In this document: piece by piece, positions 17,255 through 26,633 of the stretch
Position numbering within the stretch: position 1 is the stretch's first letter
Layout: each line of letters opens with the position of its first letter
Origin: CAVRQM01 sp963838805
GTDB taxonomy: Bacteria > Pseudomonadota > Alphaproteobacteria > Acetobacterales > Acetobacteraceae
Direction: 5' to 3'
Length of the DNA stretch: 64,000 nt
Assembly (NCBI GenBank): GCA_963838805.1
Contig: CAWISK010000008.1
Location: forward strand, 372,001 to 436,000
Notes under the pieces: generated by a model
What the model saw: the letters and a program-made list of their open reading frames with translations, nothing else
What the model was told of the DNA's origin: nothing
Databases searched by the model: none
Made by a program: the position numbers and the translations under genes

Positions 17255-18599
17255 GACTCCACCACGGGGATCTCGGTCCAATGCGTCCATTGCGTCTCGA
17301 TGCCGAACCAGATCGGCCAGTCCTGTTCCATGCCGGGGATTTCCTGCGCGTCCGACAGCGCCGCCATCGGCAGAGGCCGCAGCGGGATGCGGTAGGTGGC
17401 AAGAGGCACACGATCGAGCGGCACGCCGCCGTCGATGGCCAGCAGCATCGCCACCTGCTCGCGGCAGCGGCGGCCCTGGCAGGCGCCCATGCCGGCGCGG
17501 GTCAGCCGCTTGGCGTGGTCGGGATGCGTCGGCTGGTCCGGGTCCAGCGTCGCCTGACCTTCGGCGGAGGCGTGGAGATAGCGCGGCGGCTGCACCTCGA
17601 TCAGTTCGCGCCGCGTCACCTCCTCGCAGAGGCACAGCGTCACGTCGTCGCCGCCGCTGGCGAGCAGGCCGCGCATCCAGTCCAGGCGGTTGTCAGTGCG
17701 CGACACCGGCCGCGTCGCCCACCACGCGCACGAAGGGCAGCGAGGTCCTCCCTCCGCGTCCAGCACCGGCACCCAGCCGCCGCGCGCCGCGTCGAACGTG
17801 AGCGCGCAGCCCAGGACCGCGGGTAGCTCGATATTCGGCACCAGACCCGACGGCGAGGCACACCGTATCGCAGGGTATCGTGCGCTGGGCACCGTCCGGC
17901 CCGATCAGGGTCAGCCTCTCCACCCCGTCCGCGCCGCCGCTTGCGCAGAGCGGCAGCCAGGGCAGCGCCACCGTCTCGACCACCTCCAGCCCGCGCGAGC
18001 GGGCCAGCGAGGCGGTCTGTTCGGCCAGCGCGCCATCGCCCAGAATGACGATGCGCCGGCCCGCGAAGGCGTCATAGCGCGCGAGCAGGCTGTGCAGCCC
18101 CTGCGCGCCGACCACGCCCGGCAGATCGGCACCCTCGAAGCCAAGCGCCAGGTCGCGCGCGCCGGCGGCGACCACGAGCCTATCGAAGCCGACCAGCCAG
18201 CTCGTCGTGTCGTCCGACAGGCCCAGCAACGGGCCGGGCAGGGCGCGCGAGGCAGGGCCGGGCGCCCAGGCGCCCCAGGCACAGACGCCGAGGCGCACAT
18301 CGACCCCGGCCTCGAACGCCTCGGCCAATAGCGGTTCGGCGGTCAGGATCTGTTCCATCATCCGTTCCGGCCGCTGCACGGCGGCGGTCGCACGGCCACC
18401 GAAGCGCAGCGGCACGTCCAGGCCGATCAGGCCCGGCGGCAGCGGGTTCTCGTCGATCAGCAGCACGCGCGCTCCATCGCGCGCCGCCGCCAGCGCCTCG
18501 GCGCAGCCGGACGCGCCCGGCGCCGACAACGGCCACATCGAAGTGCTCGCGCGCTGGGGGAAACTTGCCGTCGATGGCGGTGGGATCGACAATTCTCAT
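17251..18599 (-). CDS. FAD/NAD(P)-dependent oxidoreductase with BFD-like [2Fe-2S] domain, opine oxidase A / HcnB-like (frameshifted)
   Basis: The protein opens FDVAVVGAG, with AGCAEALAAARDGARVLLIDE following after a shift, then ERMMEQILTAEPLLAEAFEA, LVVAAGARDLALGFEGADLP and the NAD loop RRIVILGDGALAEQ. The C-terminal part carries a BFD-like iron-sulphur motif: CLCEEVTRRELIE and, about 60 residues on, MGACQGRRCREQV. This order is that of OoxA/HcnB subunits. At least four frame changes occur: near 18525, near 17850, and a short excursion in which SLPFVRVVGDAAGV lies in another frame than its flanks. ATG 18599 overlaps the dppC stop (ATGA), and the stop overlaps the DAO start (ATGA). A separate ferredoxin (HcnA/OoxC type) gene is not present. 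The density of shifts makes decay possible. Confidence 0.75.
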
Positions 18600-19486
18600 G
18601 CACGCTCCCGCAGGCGCGGGTCGAGCGCGTCGCGCAGCCCGTCGCCGATGAAGTTGAAGCTGGCGACCGCCAGCGTGATGCACAGGCCCGGCCAGAAGGC
18701 GAGCCACGCATCGACCTGGAAATCGCTCTGCGCGTTGGTCAGCATGTTGCCCCAGCTAGCAGCCGGCGGCTGGATGCCATAGCCCAAAAAACTGATGTAG
18801 CTCTCGAGCAGGATCGCATTGGCGGTGTTCAGCGTCGCCGCCACCAGGATCGGCGCCAGCGTGTTGGGCAGGATCTGGCGCAGCACGATGCGCCAGGACG
18901 GCGTGCCCACCATGCGCGCGACCGCGATGAAATCGGACTGCTTCAGGGCCAGGATCTGCGCATGGACGATGCGCGCGATCTCCATCCAGCAGGTGAGTCC
19001 GATCATCAGCGCGATGGAGACCAGCGTGGGAGTGACGAAGGCCGCCACGAACAGCAGCAGGAACACCGACGGGAAGCACAGCATCATGTCGGTCAGCCGC
19101 ATCAGCGCGGTATCCAGCCAGCCGCCGTGATAGGCGGCGAACGCGCCGATGGCGAAGCCCACGATCAGGGTCACGAGCATCGCCGCGATGCCGACCGAAA
19201 GCGACACCTGGCCCGCGAACATCAGCCGGCTCGCCACGTCCCGCCCGAGATCGTCGGCACCGAGCAGGTGGCCCGCGGTGAGCGGCCCGGCATAGCGGTT
19301 GGCAATGTCGATCGCATCGGGATCCTGCGGCGCCAGCCACGCGGCACCGCCGGAGACGATCGCCAGGAAGACGATGACGACGACGCCCAGCACCGCCAGC
19401 CTGTGGCGCATGAAGCGGCGCAGCACGCCACGTCCGCGCACGGGGCCGGCGGTCAGCGAGGCCGATTCGATGGCGAGGTCAGACAT
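18596..19486 (-). CDS. dppC: Peptide-type ABC transporter permease, DppC-like
   Basis: This 296-residue inner-membrane permease has an N-terminal OppC domain (FMRHRLAVLGVVVIVFLAI), then HLLGADDLGRDVASRLMFAG, the family signature before the core domain. The BPD_transp_1 core has five to six spans and the EAA-type loop ARMVGTPSWRIVLRQILPN. The sequence is intact. It overlaps dppB by eight bases (19479-19486) and the OoxA-like gene by four. The arrangement shows co-translation of permease and catabolic genes. Confidence 0.92.
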   Translation of the reverse strand: MSDLAIESASLTAGPVRGRGVLRRFMRHRLAVLGVVVIVFLAIVSGGAAWLAPQDPDAIDIANRYAGPLTAGHLLGADDLGRDVASRLMFAGQVSLSVGIAAMLVTLIVGFAIGAFAAYHGGWLDTALMRLTDMMLCFPSVFLLLFVAAFVTPTLVSIALMIGLTCWMEIARIVHAQILALKQSDFIAVARMVGTPSWRIVLRQILPNTLAPILVAATLNTANAILLESYISFLGYGIQPPAASWGNMLTNAQSDFQVDAWLAFWPGLCITLAVASFNFIGDGLRDALDPRLRERA

Positions 19487-20432
19487 GCGCGAGCTTGATG
19501 CGCGGGTCGATCAGCGCCACCGCGATATCGGCCAGCAGGTTGCCAACCACCACCAGCACCGCGCCGACCATCAGAATCGCCATCAGCACCGGGTAATCGC
19601 GCATCCCCAGCACGTTGACGAACAGATTGCCCATGCCGGGCCAGGCGAACACCGTCTCCGTCACCAGCGCGCCGCCGACCAGCGTCGGCAGTTGCAGCCC
19701 GGCCAATGTCACCAGCGGCACCAATGCCGCCCGCAAGCCGTGCCCCAGCAGCACCCGCGAGCGCGGCAGGCCGCGCGCGCGCGCGCTGCGCATGAAATCC
19801 TGGTTCAATATGTCGATCATCGCCGAGCGCGTGTAGCGGCTCCATTGCGCGACCAGCACCAGCGCCAGCACCACCATCGGCAGCAGCAGATGGCGCAGCC
19901 CGTCGATGATGCCGCCATTGCCGCTGGAGATGCCGCCGGCCGGCAGCCAGCCCAGCACCTGCGCGAACAGATAGATGCCGAGCAGCCCGAACCAGAAGGT
20001 CGGCAGCGACAGTGCCAGCATCGCCGCCGTCGCGGTCGCGTAGTCAAACACCGAATTGCGCCGCACCGCCGCCAGCACGCCGGTCCGACGCCGATGACGA
20101 GGGCGAGCGCGAAGCTGCTGCCCATCAGCTCCAGCGTGGCCGGGAATGCGCTCCAGCACGATCGCGGCCACCGGCCTGCCGCCGAAGAAGCTGTAGCCCC
20201 AATTGCCGGTCGCCATGCCGAACGCCCATTTGGCGTACTGAATGTACATCGGCTGGTCGAGGCCGAACTGGTGCTTGATCCGCTCGATGTCCTGCGCGGT
20301 GACGGTGGGGTTGATGGTGTACAGCGCAAGCGGCCCGCCGGGGGCGAGGTGCATCAGCGCGAAGCCGATGACCGAGACGCCCACCAGCAGCAGGAGGGAT
20401 TGGCCGAGGCGGTTCAGGATGTAGCGGGGCAC
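19479..20432 (-). CDS. dppB: Peptide-type ABC transporter permease, DppB-like (internal compensated frameshift)
   Basis: This 317-residue permease has the DppB opening MPRYILNRLGQSLLLLVGVS, the periplasmic segment GLDQPMYIQYAKW, and a C-terminal core with ARARGLPRSRVLLGHGLRAA and TVFAWPGMGNLFV. Between about 20075 and 20160 the translation is nonsense (GHAGADGQQLRARP). The neighbouring frame reads ATLELMGSSFALALVIGVGP, a proper membrane segment. Two shifts of opposite sign therefore cancel within 85 bases. The 5' flank carries a long palindrome (20452-20528) separating it from the substrate-binding protein gene. Confidence 0.88.
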   Translation of the reverse strand: MPRYILNRLGQSLLLLVGVSVIGFALMHLAPGGPLALYTINPTVTAQDIERIKHQFGLDQPMYIQYAKWAFGMATGNWGYSFFGGRPVAAIVLERIPGHAGADGQQLRARPRHRRRTGVLAAVRRNSVFDYATATAAMLALSLPTFWFGLLGIYLFAQVLGWLPAGGISSGNGGIIDGLRHLLLPMVVLALVLVAQWSRYTRSAMIDILNQDFMRSARARGLPRSRVLLGHGLRAALVPLVTLAGLQLPTLVGGALVTETVFAWPGMGNLFVNVLGMRDYPVLMAILMVGAVLVVVGNLLADIAVALIDPRIKLAHV

Positions 20433-20451
20433 TCAAACGTCCTCGTGGCCG

Positions 20452-20528
20452 CACCCTCACCCCGGCCCTCTCCCAGAGGGAGAGGGAGCAGAAGGCCCTC
20501 TCCCTCTGGGAGAGGGTTGGGTGAGGGG
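20452..20528. repeat. CCCTCTCCC-type palindromic repeat, copy 1
   Basis: The sequence runs from CACCCTCACCCCGGCCCTC through inverted CCCTCTCCC/GGGAGAGGG arms to GGGTTGGGTGAGGGG. It can form a long GC-rich hairpin. It lies in the 103-base gap between the substrate-binding protein stop and the dppB start. Copies 2 (37109-37180, reversed) and 3 (62820-62896) share the arms. Confidence 0.8.
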
Positions 20529-20535
20529 TCTTTGC

Positions 20536-22172
20536 CTACGAAACCGACCAATCGCCATTGTTCCAAGAATTGCACGCGGTGTACGGGTTCGCCTTGTAGC
20601 CATGCATCCGATCGCGCACGCCAGCCGGAACCTGATAGGCGAAGATCGGCGCGAACGGCACGTCCTCCAGCAGGATTTCCTGGATCTTGTCATAGATCGG
20701 CTTGCGCTTCTCCAGCCCCACCGTGGACACGCCCTGCGCGCACAGCGCGGTCGATCTCGGGATTCTGGTACTGCACGTAGTTCGAGCCGCTGCCGCTCTT
20801 GGCCGGGATCAAATTGCTGGCGATGCGGTCGGTGTAATCGGGGTCGGGATACAGCAGCGGGTCCCAGGCCACCATCAGCGTGTCGAACTGGCTTTTCACC
20901 GTGTAGTCGCCCCACACCACCGACGCGGGCATGTTCTTGATCGTCATCGCGACGTTGATCTTCTTCCAGTTCTGCTGGACCAGCTGCTGCGCCTGCTCGC
21001 GGCTCTTGTTGCCCGCCGTCGTGGACATGGTGAACGCCAGCTTCACGCCGTCCTTCTCGCGCACGCCGTCGCTGCCGATCTTCCAGCCTGCCGCATCCAG
21101 CAGGGCACGCGGCCTTCTGCGGATTGAATCCGGGATCGACCAGCTTGGTGTTGTACGCCCAATGACTCGGCGGCAGGTAGCTGAGCGTGGGCGAGGGCAG
21201 GCCGTAATACACCGCCTCCGCCCAACCCTTCTTGTCCACCGCCATGTACAACGCCTGGCGCACCCGCTTGTCGGAGAATTGCGGCTTGCCGCAATTGAAA
21301 TAGATGAACTCGACGAAGGGCTGCGGGGTCATCGGGATCGTCACACCCGGCAGCTTCTTGGCGCGGCTGTAGAGCAGCGGCGGGATTCCCTGAATCACGT
21401 CATAGATATCGACTTCGCCGGTCTGGAACTGCGCGTACAGCGTCTGCTGGTCGGGGACGTATTTCTGGATCAGCGAGGTGAGCTTCGGCGCGCCCCCGTG
21501 GTATTTCGGGTTGCCCGTGAACTCGATGTGGTCGCCCGCGACGCGGCTCTTGAACACGAACGGGCCTGTGCCGATCGGCGCCGTGTTGAACGGTGCCGTG
21601 TTGATGTCGGCGACCTTCTCCAGAATGTGCCGGGGAATCACGCTGGTCTTCTGCCAGGACACCATGTACGGCGCGAAATCGTCCTTCAGCACGATCTTGA
21701 TCGTGTGCTCGTCCGGCGCCTCGTAACTGGCCACATGGTCCTGGCCGTTGCGGCTGCGCACCGCAACCTTGGGATCCATCAGCGTCTTGAGCGTGAACAG
21801 CACGTCGGCCGAGGTGAAGGGCGTGCCGTCATGCCACAGCACATCCGGGCGCAGCTTGATGGTCCAGGTGCGGCCATCGGCGCTGATGCCGCCATTCTCC
21901 TGCGTCGGCAGTTCGGCGGCCAGGTTCGGTAGGAATTTGCCGTCTGGATCGATTTTCCACAGCGAGTCGAACACGCTGAACTCGACCGCCGTCTCGCAGC
22001 CCGTGTTGACGTAGAGCAGCGGGTTGAAGTTCACCGCCTCTTGCGTGAAGGCGTCGATGCACTGGCCGGCCACGCCCTGCGCGCGGGCAGGGCGGATCGC
22101 GCCCAGCGCCACCAGGGCGGCCGCCGCGCCGATTGCCTCGCGGCGGCCTAGTCCAATCGCACTCTCGGTCAT
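20536..22172 (-). CDS. Peptide-type ABC transporter substrate-binding protein (frameshifted)
   Basis: This is a family-5 (SBP_bac_5) periplasmic binding protein of about 545 residues. The N-terminus LGRREAIGAAAALVALGAI ending ARA looks like a Tat-type signal. Core motifs are VFDSLWKIDPDGKFLPNLA, LRPDVLWHDGTPFTSADV, IGTGPFVFKSRVAGD and RQALYMAVDKKGWAEAVYYG. Two frame changes, each equal to one extra base, occur near 21105 (FNPQKA joins to the frame with VREKDGVKLAF) and near 20740 (PEIDRA joins STVGLEKRKPIYDKIQE). The span is 3n+2. It is followed by a palindrome and then dppB. The ligand is expected to be peptide-like or opine-like. Confidence 0.86.
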
Positions 22173-22232
22173 GGCGGTCCCCTTCTTGCTTGCGGCCAGT
22201 AAAGCACTTTTCCTGCCCCGGCCAAGCCCGAT

Positions 22233-23381
22233 TCAGGTGTTACTGCCGGTCGGCGCCGCGCAGCAGCACTCCCGCAAGAATTCGGCGTACACGCCAGCCG
22301 CTTCGGCAATGCGTCCGACGTCGCAGGATTCGTCGGTCTGATGCGCCTTCCCCGGATCGCCGGGTCCGAAGATGACCGTCGGGCAATGGCCGTAGGCGGG
22401 CTGCAATGCCGACGCATCGGTGAAGTAGGGCATGCCTACGGGTTCCGCCGCCGCCTTGCCGATCCGTGCTTCGACCACCCGTGCGAAGTGTTGCACGAAC
22501 GCGTCCGACGGGGCCGTGCCCACCGCCGGCAGGTCCGCGAGCGGCGGATCGAGCGTCACCTCCGGACCCAGCGCCACGCACAGACGTTCGCACAGCTCGC
22601 GATGATCCATGCCGGGGAGTGTGCGGATGTCCAGCGTGAAGCTGCATGCGTCCGGCACCGAGTTCACGTTTTCCCCGCCCTGCACGGTGGTCACTGTCAG
22701 CGTGGCCGGTCCGAGCAGCGGGTGGGACGCCTGGCCGAGATCGAACCGGCCGGCCGCCATGATCGCGCGCGCCGCCTTCGCCACGGCGTTGTCGCCCAGC
22801 TGCGGCATCGAGCCATGCGCCGTGCGCCCAGCCGTCCGCGCGCGCAGATGCAATGCGCCCTTGTGCGCGATGGCAAGGCCGTTGGTCGTGGGTTCGGCGA
22901 CGATCAGCCCACTTGCCGCGCCGAGAGCGCCGGTCGCGGCCAGATGGAGGGCGCCGCGGCAGCCGGTTTCCTCGCCCGACGTGAGCACGAGCACGATACC
23001 GCGCCGGACCTGCCCTGAGGCGGCTTCGATCGCCGCCGCGACTGCGGCCGCGACTCCGGCCTTCATGTCGGACGCGCCGCGGCCGAACAGACGCCCGTCG
23101 CGGATCTCCGCGCCAAACGGATCGGCGGCCCATGGCCGCGCGCCCAACGGCACTGTATCGAGGTGCCCGGTCAGGACCAGCGGCGCCAGCGCGCCGTCGC
23201 TGCCCGGATAGCGGGCCACCAGGCTGGTCCGGTCCGCCGCGAAATCGCATCGCGTGACCGCGAAGCCGTGCCGCTCCAGCACGGGCTGCAGATGGGCCGC
23301 ACACTTCTCCTCTCGTCCCGGCGGGCTCGTCGTGTCGAGGCGGATCAGCGCCTGCGCCAGTGCCACCGGGTCGATCAGCAC
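22233..23381 (-). CDS. M20-family metallohydrolase (ArgE/DapE-like deacylase)
   Basis: This 382-residue zinc hydrolase has LTGHLDTVPLG as first metal ligand motif, GRGASDMKAGVAAAV with the bridging aspartate, SGEETGCRG with the catalytic glutamate pair and GLIVAEPT, and a C-terminal histidine in GKAHQTDESCD. The inserted dimerisation domain is present (GRTAHGSMPQLGDNAV). Members remove N-acyl groups from amino acids or cleave dipeptides. Placed between a TetR gene (7-base overlap) and a substrate-binding protein gene, it probably releases the amino acid from the imported compound. No signal peptide, so cytoplasmic. Sequence is intact. Confidence 0.88.
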   Translation of the reverse strand: MLIDPVALAQALIRLDTTSPPGREEKCAAHLQPVLERHGFAVTRCDFAADRTSLVARYPGSDGALAPLVLTGHLDTVPLGARPWAADPFGAEIRDGRLFGRGASDMKAGVAAAVAAAIEAASGQVRRGIVLVLTSGEETGCRGALHLAATGALGAASGLIVAEPTTNGLAIAHKGALHLRARTAGRTAHGSMPQLGDNAVAKAARAIMAAGRFDLGQASHPLLGPATLTVTTVQGGENVNSVPDACSFTLDIRTLPGMDHRELCERLCVALGPEVTLDPPLADLPAVGTAPSDAFVQHFARVVEARIGKAAAEPVGMPYFTDASALQPAYGHCPTVIFGPGDPGKAHQTDESCDVGRIAEAAGVYAEFLRECCCAAPTGSNT

Positions 23382-24085
23382 GGGTAGTTGCCTTCCCTAG
23401 CCCCGGCGATCCCTTCGGGACGCAGCGCCAGTATCTTGTGATAGAGCGGCAGCAGCCGGCGACGATCGGCCTTGGTCTCGCGAATTCCCAGCGCGTAGTA
23501 GCCGACCTGCTGGCTGTAGGTGACGCGCGCGCGGACGAACGCCTCGTCACTGGGGAAGCCCATCTCGCGATACGCCTTGTCGAACAGCGCGATCCTCGAC
23601 TGGTCGGCCGCGCGCACCGCGTCGGCGATGTGCTTCGCCGTGCGCGCCCAGTCCCGCATTGCCGAGTCGAACTCCGGGCTGAACGGCGCTTCTTCCAGCC
23701 AGAATTCGACCACCCGCAGAATGCGCTCCCAGCCGGTGATGCCTCCGTCGCGGGCGACCGCCTCGAACGGTTCGGCGTTCTGCGTGCGCCAAAGCTGGAA
23801 CAGCGCATCGAGCAGGTCGGGCCGGCCACGGAAATGAAAGTAGAAACTGCCCCGCGTCACGCCCAGCCGGTGCGCCAGGTGATCCACCTTTACCGTGTGA
23901 ATGCCGCCCTTGATGAAGGCACCGCGCGCCGCCAGCACCCAATCCTGCCGGGTGAGTGTACGCGCAGCGCGCTCTGATTGCGCTGTGCCCGTCTCGATAG
24001 CTGCAGACCGCCCTGTGGGGGCGCCGCGACGCGTCGGTGCGCCCGGATGACGGTTGAGGGTCTTGCCGTCCGCGCCCGCTGCCAC
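23375..24085 (-). CDS. TetR-family transcriptional regulator
   Basis: This regulator of about 236 residues has an N-terminal helix-turn-helix (VDHLAHRLGVTRGSFYFHF) preceded by WVLAARGAFIKGGIHTVKV. The ligand domain is uncharacteristic and ends in REGNYPC. GTG 24085 is chosen as start because AAGAGG lies seven bases upstream; frame-compatible upstream sequence runs through the probable operator. About 45 N-terminal residues precede the DNA-binding domain, so a shorter start is possible. Its end overlaps the M20 gene by seven bases, so it heads the long ABC operon. A TACAGT-N5-ACTGTA palindrome in the divergent gap is its likely operator. Confidence 0.82.
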   Translation of the reverse strand: MAAGADGKTLNRHPGAPTRRGAPTGRSAAIETGTAQSERAARTLTRQDWVLAARGAFIKGGIHTVKVDHLAHRLGVTRGSFYFHFRGRPDLLDALFQLWRTQNAEPFEAVARDGGITGWERILRVVEFWLEEAPFSPEFDSAMRDWARTAKHIADAVRAADQSRIALFDKAYREMGFPSDEAFVRARVTYSQQVGYYALGIRETKADRRRLLPLYHKILALRPEGIAGAREGNYPC

Positions 24086-24103
24086 AGGTCGCCTCTTGCT
24101 ACA

Positions 24104-24120
24104 TACAGTGCTGTACTGTA
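24104..24120. promoter_or_regulatory. Candidate TetR operator TACAGT-N5-ACTGTA
   Basis: This perfect 6-base inverted repeat with a 5-base spacer lies 18 bases upstream of the tetR start and 83 bases upstream of the divergent aminotransferase start. The size and position fit a TetR dimer site controlling both directions. Binding is inferred. Confidence 0.5.
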
Positions 24121-24203
24121 GCGTCGAGTGCTGGAGACCGCAAGCAGGAATCCTTCCCGGCCGGCCCATCGCCGGACCGGTGCGCCGCACGAAAGGGGTC
24201 GGT

Positions 24204-25462
24204 ATGGACAGTGCAACGATCCGCGCCGAGTTTCCGGCACTTGCCGCCGCGACGGGTGCCGGGACCATCCGCTTCGACAATCCGGCCGGGACGCAGATGG
24301 CGGCGCGGGCGATCCGCCGGCTGACCGCGGCCATCACGGATTGCAACGCCAATCTCGGCGGGCATTTCGATGCGTCGGTCCGAGCGGGCGGGCTGGTCGA
24401 TACCGCCCGGCGCGCGGCGGCCGATTTCGTCAACGCCGCCGATCCGCGCGAGGTGGTGTTTGGGCCGAGCATGACCGCGCTGACCTTCATAGTGGCACGC
24501 GCGCTCGGGCGTGGCTGGCTCAAGGGCGGCGACGAAATCCTGGTGACGCGAATGGATCACGACGCGAACGTGGCGCCCTGGCTGCGCGTGGCCGAGGAGC
24601 TGGCGCTCACGGTGCGCTGGCTCGACTTCGATCCGGAAACGTTCGAGTTCGATCTCGGGCAGTTGGACGACATGCTGACGGATCGGGTCCGCGTGGTGGC
24701 GGTGGGCCTGGCGAGTAACGTGACCGGCACCATCAACGACGCGAAGGCGATCGCGCGGAGGGCACACGAGCGGGGTGCACTGGTCTATGTCGATGCGGTG
24801 CAATTGGCACCGCACGCTGCAATCGACGTGCAGGATCTTGGCTGCGATTTTCTCGCCTGTTCGGCCTACAAGTTTTACGGACCTCATCAGGCTGTTCTGT
24901 GGGGGCGCCTGGATCTGCTCGATCGCCTCGTCCTCGGATAAGGTCCGTCCGGCTGAGGACGCGTCGCCGGGCAAATGGGAGATGGGTACAAAGAGCCGCG
25001 AGGCGATCGCCGGAGTTCTGGGCGCGATCGAGCATATCGCGTGGTGCGGCGACACGTTCGGGGCAACGACGGAAAGCGCGACCCTGCGCGACAGGATCAG
25101 GGCCGGTATGCAAGCCACTGCCGAGCATGAGCGGGTTCTGACAGCCCGGCTCATTGGCGGCCTCCTCGACATTCCCGATGTGCGGATCCAAGGCATAACG
25201 CAGTTGCAAAATCTGGCACGCAGGGTTCCCGACGGTGTCGTTCACCGTCGATGGCATCGCGCCCGCGGCGATCACCGCGGCGATGGCCGCGATCGGCGTC
25301 GCAGTCTGGGACGGCCACAATTACGGGATAGAGCCGATCAGGCGACTCGGCTTGCAGGACAGGGGCGGCGTGGTCCGCGTCGGTCTTGCTCAATACAACA
25401 CCGCGTCGGAGGTCGATGCCTTCCTCGGTCATCTGGATGGCTTCTTGCAGCGTCGTCCGTGA
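24204..25462 (+). CDS. Class V aminotransferase / cysteine desulfurase-like PLP enzyme (frameshifted)
   Basis: This enzyme of about 418 residues has fold-type I features: IRFDNPAGTQMAARAIRR, VVFGPSMTALTFIVARAL, THIN-like MDHDANVAPWLRVAEE, VDAVQLAPHAAIDVQDLGCDF with the PLP aspartate, and the PLP lysine in ACSAYKFYGPH. The C-terminal part continues in two other frames: GKWEMGTKSREAIAGVLGAIEHI, then VDGIAPAAITAAMAAIGVAV. Shifts are near 24930 and at the CCC run 25228-25230, where deleting one C gives RRVPTVSFTVDG. The span is 3n+2. It is divergent from tetR and shares the putative operator, so it probably belongs to the same catabolic regulon. Reaction not assigned. Confidence 0.8.
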
Positions 25463-25497
25463 CCGCCCTGCGCTGACGGCCGGCTGCCGCCCGCGAC

Positions 25498-26598
25498 TCA
25501 GGCCGCAAGCGTGTCCGCTTTCTTGGCGCCACGCATGCCGAGCGGCTTTTCCCCCGCACCTTGTGTGGTGTCGCGCGCCGTCTGATGCTCCATTTCCGCG
25601 TTCACCTCGGCGCCGATCAGCACCACCGCGACCGACAGCCAGATCCAGGTCATGAAGCCGACCGCCGCCCCCAGCGAGCCATAGGTCTTGTTGTAGCTGC
25701 CGAAACTGGCGACGTACCAGGAGAAGGCGAGCGACACGACCAGCCAGGCGAGGGAGGCGAAGGCGCTGCCCCAGCTTACCCAGCGCCACCGCGCCTTCGC
25801 CCGGCTGGGGCCGTAGCGGTAGACCAGGGCGAGGAACACCGCTACCACCACCACCAGCACCGGCCAGCGCAGCACCCGCAGCAGCAGCGCGGTGACGCCG
25901 CCCAGGCCGACGGCGTTCAGCGCCACCGGCAGCACCACCACGCCCACCAGCGCGAGGATGATGAACAGGATGGCGCCCAGCGTGAACGCCATCGAGATCG
26001 CCGTCAGCCGCACGAAGCCGCGCGTCTCGCGTTCCTCGTAGACGGCGTTCAGGGCGTCGAACAGCGCCTTGATGGCGGCATTGGCGCTCCACAGCGACGT
26101 GACGAGGCCGATCGCGAGGCCCAGGCCCAGCGCGCTGCGGCCGTTGGAGGCCAGGCTATGCACCTGCTGCGTGATGATCTGCATTCCCCCGCCCGGCACC
26201 ACGCCGCCGGCGCCCTGCAACTGGGTTTCGATCGCCGCCGGGTTGGCGAACAGGCCGTACAGCGAGACCAGCGCGGCCAGCGCCGGGAACAGCGCCAGCA
26301 GCGCATAAAACGTCACCCCGGCCGCCTCGGCCAACACCCGGTTGCTGGAGAACTTTCCGGCTACCCGCCTAGCGATCTGCCACCAGCCGCGCGCCGGGAT
26401 CTGCGCCGGGCTGTCGGCCTGCCGTCCGCGACCGCTATCCGCCCGTGCGCCGGCATCCTGCGTTTGCGTCGCCAGCGCTGGCGAGCGCACCGGGCCATTT
26501 ACGACCCTCGACAGTCCGAGCCCGGCCAGCACCCCGGCCGCCACGAGCTCCAGTTCGTGTCTGAACCCCACCGGTCCGCTCCCGATCTGCTGCCGCAT
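25498..26598 (-). CDS. YihY/BrkB family inner-membrane protein
   Basis: This 366-residue polytopic protein is of the family once called ribonuclease BN. Family marks are VLAEAAGVTFYALLALFPALAAL at the first span, SLWSANAAIKALFDALNAVY, VYRYGPSRAKARWRWVSWGS, and YNKTYGSLGAAVGFMTWIW. About six membrane segments are seen. An N-terminal extension of about 85 residues, partly hydrophobic, precedes the family core; the start may be further downstream. The protein is intact. Function in bacteria is not established. It converges with the class V aminotransferase gene. Confidence 0.88.
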   Translation of the reverse strand: MRQQIGSGPVGFRHELELVAAGVLAGLGLSRVVNGPVRSPALATQTQDAGARADSGRGRQADSPAQIPARGWWQIARRVAGKFSSNRVLAEAAGVTFYALLALFPALAALVSLYGLFANPAAIETQLQGAGGVVPGGGMQIITQQVHSLASNGRSALGLGLAIGLVTSLWSANAAIKALFDALNAVYEERETRGFVRLTAISMAFTLGAILFIILALVGVVVLPVALNAVGLGGVTALLLRVLRWPVLVVVVAVFLALVYRYGPSRAKARWRWVSWGSAFASLAWLVVSLAFSWYVASFGSYNKTYGSLGAAVGFMTWIWLSVAVVLIGAEVNAEMEHQTARDTTQGAGEKPLGMRGAKKADTLAA

Positions 26599-26633
26599 GG
26601 CGCAACGCGACAGCCGGGGATCGGTCGCGTGCG

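Noticed and set aside
16094..18599. Full hydrogen cyanide synthase (hcnABC)
   Set aside because: The HcnB- and HcnC-like subunits are present but HcnA is missing, and the genes sit in a peptide-type ABC operon; opine or amino acid oxidation fits better.
20075..20160. dppB as a pseudogene because of a nonsense stretch
   Set aside because: Two opposite shifts cancel within 85 bases and the rest of the permease is intact; sequence error is the simpler reading.
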